NCBI GenBank assembly: GCA_019155185.1
Contig: CM032797.1
Span: 19,458,173 to 19,522,172, forward strand
Direction of reading: 5' to 3'
From: Beaufortia kweichowensis
Taxonomy: Eukaryota; Chordata; Actinopteri; Cypriniformes; Gastromyzontidae
Length of the DNA stretch: 64,000 nt
This document shows, piece by piece, positions 19,626-32,329 of this stretch. The notes under the pieces were generated by a model. That model saw nothing but the letters and a program-made list of their open reading frames with translations, was not told the DNA's origin and did no database searches. Position 1 is the stretch's first letter. Every line of letters starts with the position of its first letter. The position numbers and the translations under genes were made by a program.

Positions 19626-21139
19626 TTGTTGATTTGTCTTATGCTTTGCAATATACCGATGGTCGGTGGATTTTATTGCGTTCTGCACAAAATCGAAGTT
19701 TTATTATTAGACTGTTAAAATCGCTTGTAATGCCACAAAGACCAATACTATAAAGTAAAACAGTTTTGCGGACGCATCAAGGCAAGCGACATCGCAGGAC
19801 GCACGGCTTTGATGTCACAGATTCGACGGTGGGTCAGCGATCGGAATGTTGGAGGAAAAATACGAAATGTTGCACGGATCATTTGGTTTTCTCTGAGCTC
19901 CAGCTTGAGTCCATTATTCGTGTCATCTTGATCCAATTTGATGAATTTTAGAGGGTTCGCCTAAAGAAAGGCCTTCCATCCGGAGCAAAGCCGGCCATTT
20001 CTCTCGTCGTGGACTTCCACCCTGGTTCATTGCCTCCTTTCTGAATGCAAGCACGTGAACTGGCTAATATTAAAGCGTCTGATATACGTTATTACCTGGA
20101 ATAGGTGCGCCAAGGTGCATCTCTTTTAACTCTCTGCTTTTTGCAGAATCTCATTCAAGACTGAAGCAGAAACAGGTCGTCATGGTTCTCGCTTCAACCG
20201 CTTCGGTTAGATAAATCTAAAGTTTCAGGAACATTAATGCGCCTCCTGACATCTTGGGACTCCTCTTGTAGATGTGGGTGGGTAATTTTATAGGTGCTTC
20301 ACAATTTGTTTTCTAAATTAAAACTACATTCACTTCCACCCAATGCTGGACCCAGGACCCCGGCCCCAACTCTTTAAATCTAACTTATTTTTGGCTGATT
20401 TGATCACAGAAATGAAGCTGCCTTTGATCCGCTTTTTCATCCACAGACATTTTCTCAAGTTCTTGTTGAAAACACATCTCTAACCGGGTCCTTGAAGGAA
20501 TTCTTTTCTAACCCCAACCGTGAAAGTGCAGAGAAGCATAGATATTTATTTAACAACGTGATATATAACCATAGACAGTGTTTTACTACATCTGTATCAC
20601 ATCTCAGCAATTTGTGTTCCTCTATTTAATAAACGTGATTTGATGACTTCAGAGATCAGAGCAACAGTGAACACATGAAATATAAATGAAATGATAAGGA
20701 TTATAAATTACTGGACATTTGAATAAGAGTCAAAAAATTCAGGAAGCGCAAGATTGTCTGAATAAAATGTGTTGTGTTGAAGTTATTGAAGGGAAATCCA
20801 GACAGGACGTGAAAGAGTCAGAAGACTGTGAAAATGAGCATCAAAGCTAGGAAACACGCGTTTTGCCAAAGCTGCTAATGGCTAATGGATGGGCTCATTA
20901 ACTTCAATAAGAGTTTCATCTGGACGGAAGAACTTAAAATAGACTCTCTAATCGCTCCTTTTAAGAAAGAGAAGAAAAGGATTGTGTTGATGCTACAGCA
21001 TGCAGGGTGTATTATTGACATGGATGATGATGATAGACACAAAAAATAGCAACTTTCGATAGAGTTTTGCGATCATAACATGTTAATGTCAGATTTTCAC
21101 TACGCGATTACACCTCCCTAAAGATTAAGCCGCTTTAAA

Positions 21140-21366
21140 AGGTTCTTCACTGTAATGTCATAGAAAAATGACTCATTTTGGTTCTTTCAAGTAAAGAACC
21201 TTTCAGGGTCCTTAAAGAAGCATTTCTTGCTTGCCTTTCTTGCATAATCTTATAGAATCCCTTTTTCTTTTCCTCCAGCACCCCTCAGAAACAGAAATGC
21301 TTAGTGGGTGTTGAAGGTTCTCTATGGAAACAATACACAAAAAATGGTTTTCTGTGGCATCATGAA
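21140..21366. mobile_element. MITE-like element with AAGAACC/GGTTCTT ends
   Basis: Inverted GGTTCTT and AAGAACC blocks near both sides (AAAGGTTCTTCACTGTAATG at the start, GGTTCTC and the GGTTTTCTGTGGCATCATGA side at the end), with a CTTTAAGG/GGTCCTTAAAG core. This type of small hAT-like palindromic repeat is frequent in fish. The mirror copy is at 47,883-48,112. Confidence 0.55.
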
Positions 21367-21545
21367 GCACTTCAACAATTCACAACAATGGAATATATTA
21401 TCAAGCGATATCTACTTAAAATTCACAGTAAAACAATCCTGTCTGTCAATCAGATGTAGAATGTAGCATTATATGCATATGTATTTCTCATGTCTAAATA
21501 CAAATGTACTGTTCACACAATGTGTATCATGTATATGTGTGTGTG

Positions 21546-21645
21546 NNNNNNNNNNNNNNNNNNNNNNNNNNNNNNNNNNNNNNNNNNNNNNNNNNNNNNN
21601 NNNNNNNNNNNNNNNNNNNNNNNNNNNNNNNNNNNNNNNNNNNNN
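21546..21645. other. Assembly gap (100 N)
   Basis: Exactly 100 N, the usual placeholder for unknown length. It follows the (TG)n end of the left arm, so the join between left arm and LINE is not supported by sequence. Confidence 0.99.
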
Positions 21646-21799
21646 TCTCTGTGTGTTTGCGCATGTGCGGAGTGACTGGGTAGAGCGCGGGAGCGTTTGT
21701 GTGAGCGGCGGTGTGATTGAGTGAGTTTTTCTCTTTCATTTTCTGCTATTTCTTATTATATTATAGTGTATTGTGAGTGGAGTTAGAGGAGTTGTGAAA

Positions 21800-22960
21800 A
21801 TGCCGGTAGATTCTGATGGATTCAGTGCATTAACTGCACGGCACGGGTGTAAATGTTTACCGGATGAGACGATATCTGTTGAAAACTGTTTAGTTGCTAT
21901 TGGCAATGAAGTTGGTGCTTGTAATATTCTGTCTGCATCAAGGATGAATAGAGCTGTTGTTGTTTTTCTGAAGGAAGAGTCAATGGTGAATCAGTTAGTA
22001 CAATCTGGGTTCTCTGTTGGAGATGTGTTTTTACATGTTTTACCGCTGTCAAACCCTTTAAAAAGAGTAACTCTTTCAAATGTGCCTCCGTTCATTTCAA
22101 CTGATTCAATTGAAAGATTACTTTGCCGATATGGTAGAATTGTCACTCCAATTAGGATGATTCCCCTTGGTGTTAAAAATCCCGATCTTAAACACATCAT
22201 GTCATTTAGACGTCAAGCATCGATGATTCTGAATCCCGAGTTTCAAATCTTAGACGTTTCAGCGAAATTGTCTGTGGCGGGTAAAAATTACACCATTTTT
22301 ATAAGTACAGAGTCAATGAAATGTTTTAAGTGTGGAGCTTTCGGTCACACTAAGTTAAACTGTACTGCCAACCGAGAGAATGAAACTGAGCCTGAAACAC
22401 CGACGGAGCAAACCGCTCCTCCCCTGGGGAATCTAAACCAGGATGGCGGTGATAAGATTGATGTGGAAACTGTTGTTTTGGATAAAGTGAGTGAAGTTAT
22501 AAATGAGCTTGTAGCTGACAGTCATAGTGTCATCCCTGAGAAGAGTTCAGAGGAGTCATGGGGTCACAGGCGCTCATGACACACAGACGTCTGTTAGTCT
22601 CGGCCAGATGAACTGATGGATTCTCAGTCTTTAGACATTCACTCTGGTAGTGAGGAATCTGATGTTGGGGATGATTTCAATGATATTAGTTCACAAGGAA
22701 GTTCTGCAGATAAAACCAATTTTCAATTGAAAGCATCTCATTATGATGTAAAACAGATTAATGATTTCCTTGATGCTACTTTCAATCAAAAACGACCAAA
22801 ACTGGAGAAATATTTCCCTGATCTACAACTGTTTGTTGATTCTTGTACTTTGGCTCTGAGAAAAGCTTCAGTAGATGAGCTTGATCAACCAAAGAGATAC
22901 AGACTAAAGAAACATGTATGTGCTGTTAAAAAAAGACTAAAACCAGCTGTTAAGAAATAA
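21800..22960 (+). pseudogene. LINE ORF1 (gag-like, CCHC zinc knuckle), frameshifted
   Basis: Nucleic-acid-binding ORF1 product of the LINE. The reading frame opens at ATG 21,800 (MPVDSD) and runs to 22,579. The CCHC knuckle CFKCGAFGHTKLNC is at 22,322-22,363, after a region resembling an RNA-recognition fold. An acidic Gln/Glu-rich tail follows. The frame then breaks and resumes at 22,616-22,960, ending in a Lys-rich segment (KKRLKPAVKK). The two parts probably formed one protein of about 380 residues. An in-frame GTG at 21,773 lies just upstream, but the ATG is preferred. Confidence 0.75.
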
Positions 22961-22970
22961 TAATAAGGAC

Positions 22971-25900
22971 ATGATCAGTAAAGTGATGTTTGGAGTCATT
23001 CATTACATTCTCCTTTCTTATGTTATGAATTCATTAAATTTAGGGACTTTTAATATTAATGGATGTCGCGCCATTAAGAAAAGAGCTGCTCTATTTGATT
23101 TTCTGCAAATAAAACAAGCAGATGTGATTTTTTTGCAAGAGACACACACAGATGAAGAAAATCAAACGCAGTGTTTTGTGACTGGAAAGGTAGTGTTGTA
23201 TATAGTCATGGAACAAACCTTAGTGCAGGTGTTGCCATTCTGTTTTCACCATGTATTCATAACCAACCAAATATGGTTGAGATAATGCCTGGTAGGATCT
23301 TAAGAGGATATCATAATAGGTGACACACACTTTTCTTTTTAATGTGTATGCTCCAAACATCGGTCAAGAGTATTTTGTTTTTAACATACTTGCTGATGCT
23401 CTATTACAGTGTCCTCAAGGAAATATGCTTGTTCTTGGTGGAGATTTTAATTGCACTATTAACCCAGATTTAGACAGGAATCACAATGAACCTCATACTT
23501 CTTCTGCTAAGAGTTTACAAAAGTTAATCAATGATTATAATTTGATTGATGTGTGGAGAGGCTTTTCCTGGAGTTAGACAGTATACATGGTTGAAAACAA
23601 ACTCAAATAATATGTCAGGAGCGAGACTGGACCGCTTCTATGTTGAGAAACCAGCAGAGGCAGGTTTTTAATAGCCGCACTCTCACCTCTTTCACGCATC
23701 TACCACACCCGTCCACAAAGTCTCCCAAGCCTCCCAAATGTCTAATGGATTGCACGCCTGTCTGTTCATCCTTTCAAACCTGGGTTAGAGAACGCCTGCA
23801 GTCCATGCCCATGGACAATGCCAACAAACCGCCTGCACACGCATGTAGCTTCTGTTAGAGAGAATAAGTCCCTTTGAACAAGCCATCTTAGGGCTAAGCA
23901 CCAAATGCAATAACACAACTCTGAGGACTCTATTGCAAAAGATAAACCTCCTCAAGGAATCATTGGAGGGAACGAGAAAAAAATAGCTTTTTAAGATCAA
24001 GGCTTTCAACTGAATGATATGGATAGACCTACAGCCTTTTTTTGGTCTGGAAAAAGCCAAGAGAACAAAAAGATATTACATCAACTGAAAAACTTCCTTG
24101 TAAAGTGACTACAAATGAGAGAGAAATTCAACACATGCTCTCTTATTAGTGAGGATTGGTATACTTCTGAAATGTGTGATGAAGATGCAACTGATGAGCA
24201 TCTTAAGTGATCATGCAATTATCTAAAGAAGAATGTGATGAACTGGACAAACCGGATATCAAGTTTTGTGGGAGATATCACATACCGCTCAAGAATGCCT
24301 TCTGGAAAATCACCTGACTGGATGGTCTTACAGTAGAGTTTTACAAATCTTTCTGGTCTTTAATAGGAAGGATTTGTATGATGTTTTTAATGTAATGCAT
24401 CAAGAGGGCATTTCCTGCCTTTTAAGCCAGCCTTGAGAGCCATTTTAACATTTAATTCCAAGAAGGGTGACCTTGGATGTTTAAAACTGGCGCTATTCCT
24501 GCAATCATTAATCTGTGTGGATCTGAAAATTTTGCTTCAAATCACTGACTAATAATAGACTCAAAAAGTATATGTCATCAATACTTATATGGACCAAACA
24601 TTTTGTGTTCCTAAAAGGAAAAATTTTTGATAATTTTATTTCTAATGAGAGATATGGTTACAGTAGCAAAAATTTAATACCAGATATTGGATTCCTCCTC
24701 ATTAGATCAGGAAAAAGCTTTTGACAGGGTGGATCATCACTATTTATTTAAAACCCTGGAAGCTTTTGGGCTTCAGTCCTTATTTTGTTTCTCTCTTAGT
24801 CTGTTGTGAGAATGACATTTTCTGTGCATAGTTAAAGATTAATGGTACACGCACCAGGCCTTTCTCTATAACTAGAGGGAATAAGGCAGGGACGTCCTCT
24901 CTGGTCTTTATATGCTATTTGTATTGAACCTCTTTAGTGTCTCTGAGGAAACAGTTAGGTGGTTTTAGTTTTTCCAATGACCTCTAGTATAAATACAGTC
25001 AAGCTCACAGCTTGCAGATGACATAACAGTAGTTATAAAAACACTTGAAGATATTACAAAACTGATATCTTCCTAGATAAATATCAGAAAGCTTCCATCT
25101 GCATGTGTAAACTGGGAAAATGTGCTTCCTTTCTTTGGGAGACTGAAAATGTAGAACTCCTAAATTACCACAGCAATGTGTTTGGGCCCGTGATGGTTTC
25201 AAAATGCTTGGGGTATATTTTGGAACAGAGAGCTATACAGAGAAGAACTGGAATGGACTAGTTGACAAAGTAACCCTTAGATTACAAAAATGGCGATGGA
25301 TTCTTCCACATCTTTCTTATAGAGGAAGAGTTCTAGTTATTAACAACTTGGCAGCTTGATGATGTGGCATAAACTCACTGTTTTAGTCCCTCCTAAACAA
25401 CTACTTATTGACATTCAAAAGCATTTGTAAATTTTTTGGAATGGTTGTCATTGGCTTCCTCCAGGAGTTCTGTATCTTCCTGTAGCAGAAGGAGGTCAAG
25501 GATTGATTCATTTGGAATCTAAAATATTGGCAATGAGGCTACAAACGCTACAAAAATTCTGTATTGTTCTGACCAAGTGCCCTGGGTTACTGTTGGACTA
25601 GAGTTACTGAGGCATCTTTCAGGGTTTCTCTCTGATAAACAGTTGTTTTTAATGCACAAACCTTTGACTAAGGTAAGCATCATTTGCCTTTTAATTTTTA
25701 TTTATCAGTAATCAACCATGGGATTTGTTTAAACTGGTAAGACAAGAGGTCGAGCATTATGGTGTGGTGGAACCCCTTTTTAATCCCCTCTTGAAACATC
25801 ATCTCAAGTATCATTACATCTGATTATGCAATTAATGAATGCTGGTTTGACCAGAGTTATGATCTGATTGAATTTGGGAAAGGACAGTGAGAACTGTCAT

Positions 25901-26400
25901 GAGATTGGGTTGAGAGGCTAGTTGGTTCAGTTAGAGTTATAGAAGCTTAGTTAAAAAAAACTTAGGATTCTTTTTTCCTCTGACTTCCTTTAATCTATTT
26001 ATTAATGATGTTTTTAATAAGGTCTTATTCCTCAGGCATTTCCTGAGGTCACAAGTGGCTGTCAAGGGATGGAATTTAGATGACATGGTCTCAGACAAAT
26101 CTGTTGAAGGGTTATGGAGATTTGGTTTTCCATTGCATTGAGAAAAGCATTATATTATATGTTGGTGTGAGAATCTGTACATTTAAAGTAAATTGGAAGG
26201 AAAGACCAGATACTGTAAATGGAGGTCGTGTCTTTCTATATCAGATGACGTACATCCGGCCATGGAGATTATTGTATAAACCTCCTATCTCAAAGAGATG
26301 TGGAGATATCCAATGGAGGATACTACATTGCATCATAGCATCAAATTCATATGTTTCCAAAAATCAATAAGACTATGTACCAAAATGTCCCTTTTGTAAT
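22971..26400 (+). pseudogene. LINE ORF2 (endonuclease plus reverse transcriptase), multiply broken
   Basis: ORF2 begins at about 22,971 with a cleavage-domain start (LGTFNINGCR, then FLQETHTDEEN at about 23,130). After a frameshift it continues at 23,320-23,577 with NVYAPN and the metal-binding GGDFNC motif. Reverse transcriptase remnants follow in shifting frames: PSGKSP near 24,300, KKGDLGCLK near 24,465, QEKAFDRVDHHYLF near 24,710, GIRQGRPL near 24,885, and an ADD box near 25,013 that has lost bases before it, so the usual YADD is not intact. The C-terminal part (PPGVLYLPVAEGGQGLIH near 25,460) is typical of the family. Many stops; no function expected. Confidence 0.75.
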
Positions 26401-26903
26401 GTTTTGATTCTGTCTTTCATATGTTTTGGGAATGTGATAGGCTCCAAATCGCTATTTGAATTGTTGGAACAAGTTATTGTAAATTTGGATTCTCATTCCA
26501 ATAGCAGATTGTTCATTTTTACCGTTGCAGATACCAGAGAGATCTTGCTTGGCGACCAATGTACACTTGCTAATTTTTAGATAGGTGCAAACAAAACTCA
26601 TGATTTTAAAGTCACATAAATGTAAAAAGGCTGATGAGGATGTGTGTGTTAATAACAAACTTTTAAGTCTATAGATTGAATCACGGGTGGATGATTTGGA
26701 ATACAAACGATATCAACATACTAATAATATCCGTTATTTTGAATGGAGATGGGGATTTGGAGAAGCATTGGTGACTATATATGATTCAGAAAATTTTGTA
26801 TTTAACTGGTAATGTATTAAAAAAAAAAGAGTATTGTTTAATGTTTTTTGTTTTTATGTTTTAATAGTTATAAATTAAAGTGTTTTGAAAAGTCAAAAAA
26901 AGT

Positions 26904-26920
26904 CTCTCTGTCTCTCTCTG

Positions 26921-26961
<41 letters not shown>

Positions 26962-27027
26962 TTCTCTCTCTGTCTCTCTCTCTCTCCCTCTCTGTCTCTC
27001 TGTGTCTCTCTCTCTCTGTGTGTGTGT
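26904..27027. repeat. (CT)n microsatellite at the LINE 3' end
   Basis: CT repeats with TGTCT interruptions, then a short GT run. It directly follows the A-rich LINE tail. Confidence 0.9.
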
Positions 27028-28879
27028 GAGAGCACCCTCACAGCAACAAAACCACAGACACTATAATGCTTCTGTTAGATACGGGAGACAGAACAATCCT
27101 CTAAAGCTAAAAACAGAGCGAGAAGCTTTCAGAATCATTCAGTCATTTTATGAAATGTCATCAATCCCAGTTTGTTATTTTTTGGTGAATGTTCTGTCTT
27201 ATGACAAATGACAGATTTATTGTAGTAATAATAACTGTGGTATTTACTATGGTAACTGTGGTTATGTTAGGGAATAAGTAAAGATGTTTAATTATACTAA
27301 ACAAATCAAACACACACAAAGCCCCATTAAGCCTTTACGTTTCCATTTTTTTGCACTTAAAGAATAAATAAAAATAAATCAAATAAGAATGTTTTTTACT
27401 CTTTAGATGTTGTTTAGGTCTCACACACATTTTGATGTGTAGCAGTAGGTTTGTGTTTTGAAAGCGAGAAGCATCAGGTAAGATTATTGTTCTTCAGTAG
27501 ACACAACACACATATTTATCATTCCTACAGCGACATTATCAGCAGACTCACACCGCTATACAACACACAGCTATTTTTATAACATACTGCCATAAAACTT
27601 AACACAACACATCCACTCGGTTTCCATTTCTAGTTACTAGTAAACAGATAAGGATTTATTTTCAAAATACAAAACCTAAAAGAACACATAAACACACACT
27701 ATCTAACACAAACAAAAACACACATTTCACTTAATAAACACAACAGGTGAAAAGTGAGAAGAAAAATAAACATTTTTTCAACAAGATTTTCAGATAAGCA
27801 CAATTGTGTTTGTGTATTAAAGATTTAACAGCGTGTCTCTCACAACGCTGCATTTTATTAAACTTCTTTTAGGATTAATGACTTGCATTGACAGTTTTAA
27901 ATAAAACATTTTCATTTCTATAATGCATTTGAACTTTTAAAATGTTTGTCATTTTCATTATTCTCAATCACACTCACACATTAATATTTCACTATTTATT
28001 GATTCAATCTTAATAGCATTTAAATGTATTATTAAACCCATAATAAAAGGAGTACAACTAATACTAGCATAATATATAAATGCTGTACACTTTAAATCAG
28101 GCTAAATGTATATTGTTTTTAATGTGATACTTATTCATCCAAAAACATTCAACTTTACAGTTTACCTGTCCTAATTTAATCTCATTTTACTATAGTCAGT
28201 ATTTCTCAGATTGTCTTCATTTTTGTAAAGTCCGCTCGGGGTATGTTGTCACAATATAAAGATTAACAAATGAAAAAGTTAACATACCAAAAATAAAATA
28301 CTGTGTTTGTTTGATACTGTCTTATACTGTATAAAAAAATAAATAAAAGCAAAACAACGTGCCCCCAAAATTACGCTTTACAAAAAATACTGTTCACATG
28401 GCCACAGCTGACTAATGTAGGTTTATTTTTAATTTTCTTCAAATATGACACTCAGGGATAGACAATCATTCAGAATAAAAATCACTGTGAGCGTAAATCT
28501 CTGCTGGAGAACACAATCATACATGATCATTCACAGTACCTCCGACCCAGTAGCATTCAAGTATGATGCAGCTGGTGTGAAGATGTGCTGTATCTCAGCT
28601 TAGGACATTGAGACTCTGTTCTCTCTGTTCTCTGTATCTGAGAACATGTTGTCATTCAGACACAGATTGATTAACGTTTATCAGCTGCTGACGGTCACAT
28701 GCTGATAGACTCGCCTCCGTCTCATTCTACATTTACTGCAGCTGCATGTATGATGTACACACGAGAAATCACCAATCACATCACAGCAATATTTCTCATA
28801 GACAGCAATAAAGTGGATAGTTTTGCTCAAGGAAAGAAAGACTACAGTAATCTTTCCTCCAGAAGTCTCTTAACAAAAT
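27028..28879. other. Unannotated AT-rich spacer
   Basis: No gene, repeat family or splice pattern was recognised, apart from scattered CA-rich short runs near 27,400-27,800. Confidence 0.5.
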
Positions 28880-29395
28880 CAAGTTTTTCTCAAAGGTTTT
28901 CATCATACTGATAGTTCAGATGGTTTAAATCCTCATGTGAGGAAGTTTATAAAGCATTTGTTTGTGTTTAAATCATGATTTTTCATAGTCAGATAAAGTG
29001 TGTTTTCAGAATTATCACATTCATAACAGTTCATATTCCTCATATATGAACACATGAACATTATAATAAAATAACTATTTGATGTTCTTTAAAGACTCAT
29101 CTCTTCTTCATTTGTTGGGTATTATTGCTTCTGCTTTTGTGTATTTTAATTCAGAAATCCTACGAAGTATGTTTCCTCTCTGCTGCAGTGTTCTTTCTGT
29201 CATAACAACGTGTATATTTCCATTTTTTTAAATAATTAACTCGTGCATAGACTGACATTTTTATGTTGGACTCTATTAACAGGACTTTAGTAAAATATAA
29301 ACAGATTATTAAATATATGGACAATAAATACATTTAGTGGGAATTTCAAGTTTTGATTGAAAATGTCCTGTCAATAACGCTGGAATTGCTCATAT
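28880..29395 (+). repeat. Longest copy of the local interspersed repeat
   Basis: About 515 bases that contain, in order, all blocks found separately in the copies at 11,850, 13,605, 18,405 and 32,330. It is therefore the best guide to the full element. No long terminal inverted repeats or coding potential were seen. Confidence 0.6.
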
Positions 29396-30410
29396 ATCCT
29401 GATTAATTTCATAGCTCTACACTTGTATTTCAATCTGTCTTATTTATAACTGCCTTTTAGTCATTTAAAGAAAACCTATAAGCTCGTAACAGTAAAACAC
29501 ATTTAGGAACTTCTACCCATTCTTTTCTTTTTTCCTTTTTAATGTTATTTCAGCTCTAATATATATGCTTATGGTTAGTAGTTTAGTGTAAAAGAGCTAC
29601 AAGATTAAGAGCCAGACTAAATATATCAATGTTAGATATCAATGTTTAGAATTCTCAACAGAATGCATTTTACATTGATGAACTTCCGTTGGGTTTTCTG
29701 GAACGGTCTACAGATGTTTATGTTTGTTTTTCTAAAACTTGCTAAAACCAAATTTAAATGTGCTTTACTAAAAAGCAGCACAAACACAACCGACATAATA
29801 ACAAAAACAAGTTAAAACATCCGTTTCTGCTCCAACAAATTAAGATGTGAGAAATAGATTTTGCATTCATTTGTTTTGTAAAGCAGAAAAGAATCAGTTT
29901 TTTGAACGCCTCTTTATTCCCTCAGCAAACGTGAGTGAAATGCCACTCCAGTGATGTTTGCTCATCGGAGATAACCATTAGTGAGGTCAACAGGACACAA
30001 AGCTCGTTAATCTCCAGAGAGCTACAGCATCATTTCCTAAGTCAGACGTTGAAACTACTGGCTGCTTACCGCCTCGGCTCATTTCCTTTCTCTTTAATGT
30101 TTGGCTGAGCGAGGCTGGCCTGATGGAATGTTAAGCTCGTTACAGGAAACGGTTGAAACGCTCAGTTCCAATCAAAGGCAACAGGTTGAGTGACAGGTAA
30201 GTCAGCGTCTGAAAAGTATCTCAGCACCTGCGTGGAGCTCTCTTGGTCTGCGCCTCACCGCGGCTTAAACCTGACTCCTGCCCCCGACCCTCCCACCCTG
30301 CAGGTGTGTTTCCAGTATTGTTCAAACAAACAGAACCACCTCCTGGACAACTCAAGCAGAACAGCCGAGCCTAGGTTCAAAGAGAAGAAGAGATACCACA
30401 ACCAAGACAA
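29396..30410. other. Unannotated spacer
   Basis: No gene recognised. The part from about 29,890 to 30,400 is less AT-rich than its surroundings and could be a conserved regulatory element or an exon of an unknown gene; no supported frame was found. Confidence 0.4.
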
Positions 30411-30638
30411 CAGAGAGAGAGAGAGACCGCTGCGCGAGAGGAGAGGAGACAAAAGAGAGAGAGAGAGAGAGAGGAGAGAGACAAAAGAGAGAGAGAGAGA
30501 GAGAGAGTGAGACAGCGGGGAGATTTAGAGGTGTCAGAGAGAGAGACAGAGAGAGAGATACAGACAGACAGACAGAAAGAGAGAGGAGACAGAGAGAGAG
30601 AGAGAGACAGAGGGAGAGAGAGAGAGAGAGAGAGAGAC

Positions 30639-30704
<66 letters not shown>

Positions 30705-30769
30705 CAGAGAGAGAGAGAGAGACAGAGAGACAGAGAGAGAGAGAGAGACAGAGAGAGAGAGAGAAAGAC
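30411..30769. repeat. (GA)n microsatellite
   Basis: GA repeats with CAGA and GGAGA interruptions over about 360 bases. The open frames through it (Arg/Glu or Ser/Leu repeats) are low-complexity artefacts. Confidence 0.95.
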
Positions 30770-31338
30770 AGAATACAGTTACATTCCACTCTGTTCATTT
30801 CATGTTATTGAGATAAAGGCATGGTGTCTGATGAAATGTTATGGCGCTCTAAGAGAACTGGCTATAAATCACTTGATTTAAAACCATAAATATAAAAGTG
30901 AACATGTGTAATCTCTTCATGAGATCATTATAACCTTATCAATGAATCTATTGCATGTCAATCATCTGATGCAAACTCCACTTTGAAATGGCGTAATAAC
31001 ATCAATGTACTCATCTCTGAGAAAGAGACAGAAATCTCACAAATATCTCTGTCATTAGAGTTTCAGAAGAGATCAACAATACAAACTCTCGAATGTGACA
31101 TCATAGGGTTAAACTAATTGTCTCGCTCATTGTTTTTATTTCTAAAATAATTTGAGAGAAACATACTGAGCAACTGAATCGATTCCCTACAATGAATCAA
31201 TTAACAGTAACAGTGATAGTTACCTAATACATAATAAAACTGAAGGCAAAACAAGAGATGTGAATGTGTTGAGACAGACATAAAGAAAAGACATCACAGC
31301 ACAGAGATGAGAAAGAGATAGCTGATAACCAGAGGATG

Positions 31339-31369
<31 letters not shown>

Positions 31370-31730
31370 CCTCCACCCATAAACACTCCTCTAAATCTCT
31401 TCAGGTGGCTTGTTGATACGTGTCCATGCCTCTGAGCCCCTCATGTCTCCTCTCTCTCTCTCACTCACCTCTCTCTCTCTCTGGCTCTGTCTTTCTCTCT
31501 CTAAATCTGTCTCTCAGTGGCTCTGTCTCTCTCTCGCTCTCCCGTCTCCCTGTCTGTCTCTCTCTCTCTCCCTCTCTCTCTCTGTCACTCTCTCTCTCTC
31601 TCTCTCTTTCTGTATATCTCTCTCTCCCTCTCTCTCTCTCCTCTCTCTCTCTCTCTGTCTGTCTCTCTCTCATCTCTCTCTCTCTGTCTCGTCTCTGTCT
31701 TTCTGTCTCTCTCCTCCTCCTCTCTCTCTG

Positions 31731-31782
<52 letters not shown>

Positions 31783-31835
31783 TCCTCTCTGTCTCTCTCT
31801 CTCTGTCTCTCTCTCTCTCTGTCTCTCTCTCTCTT

Positions 31836-31872
<37 letters not shown>
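31339..31872. repeat. (CT)n microsatellite, interrupted
   Basis: CT repeats with TGTCT interruptions, broken by unique sequence at about 31,365-31,450. Together with the GA block at 30,411-30,769 it forms two complementary tracts about 0.6-0.9 kb apart, able to pair as an inverted repeat. Confidence 0.95.
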
Positions 31873-31874
<2 letters not shown>

Positions 31875-32329
31875 CCGATCTTCACTGTCTGGAGATTAAC
31901 ACCATCTGACTACAGGCTTAAGTCTTCAAAAAACAGCTCAGAAACACAATGACTGCTGCATTTCAACTTCTATTTTCAAAACATCGAGTTAAATGGCCAC
32001 TTTGCTTTGTTTTGGTCAGTTTTGTAGGAAATGAAAATGAAATTTGATGCAGGTGTTAAACAGAAAGACAATCATGAATGTGTCTGTGAGTTTTTTAATA
32101 CATGGAAAGATTAAGATGTATTTTATTGTAGTTGATATGCCGGTGGTCATTTTTAAGAAATGAAGAAGAAAATCACAAGTGTGTCTCTGCAGGTATTAAT
32201 AAACGTCCTTGATTTCACCAGATATCTGTGTGATTTGTGACTTTATGCGAAGTATCATATAAGTTTAGCACCACTGTAGCCTTATTCAAGCTTTTAGAGT
32301 TATCTATTTAAAAATGGAAATATTCATGT

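Larger units (their letters stand above)
17676..21139. other. Intergenic region, left arm
   Basis: No secure gene. It contains a tRNA-like A-box remnant (GTCAGTTGGTAAGAGCATGA at about 17,868), a copy of the interspersed repeat (18,405-18,640) and a SINE-type tail (19,551-19,625). Around 19,750-20,460 the two arms disagree strongly, although a short - strand peptide (DQDDTNNGLKLELR) is kept in both. A CpG-containing patch near 18,180-18,320 could be regulatory. Confidence 0.5.
21646..26905 (+). mobile_element. Tx1-like (L1-superfamily) LINE, nearly full length but decayed
   Basis: A 5.2 kb non-LTR retrotransposon. It begins with a GC-richer leader, then ORF1 with a CCHC zinc knuckle, a few bases' spacing, then ORF2 with an apurinic-type endonuclease and reverse transcriptase remains, and ends in an A-rich tail merging into a CT microsatellite. 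Order, ORF1 type and endonuclease fit the Tx1/L1 group of fish and amphibians. Frameshifts and stops make it inactive as read. Target-site duplications cannot be seen because the left end is at the N gap. Confidence 0.8.

Noticed and set aside
21473..21739. Open frames spanning the N gap (also 33,414-34,091)
   Set aside because: They are carried by unknown bases and cannot be real evidence.
30352..31952. Ser/Leu-rich and Arg/Glu-rich open frames (also at 17,455-17,710 and 51,766-52,081)
   Set aside because: Translation of CT/GA microsatellites; no start context, family or splice support.
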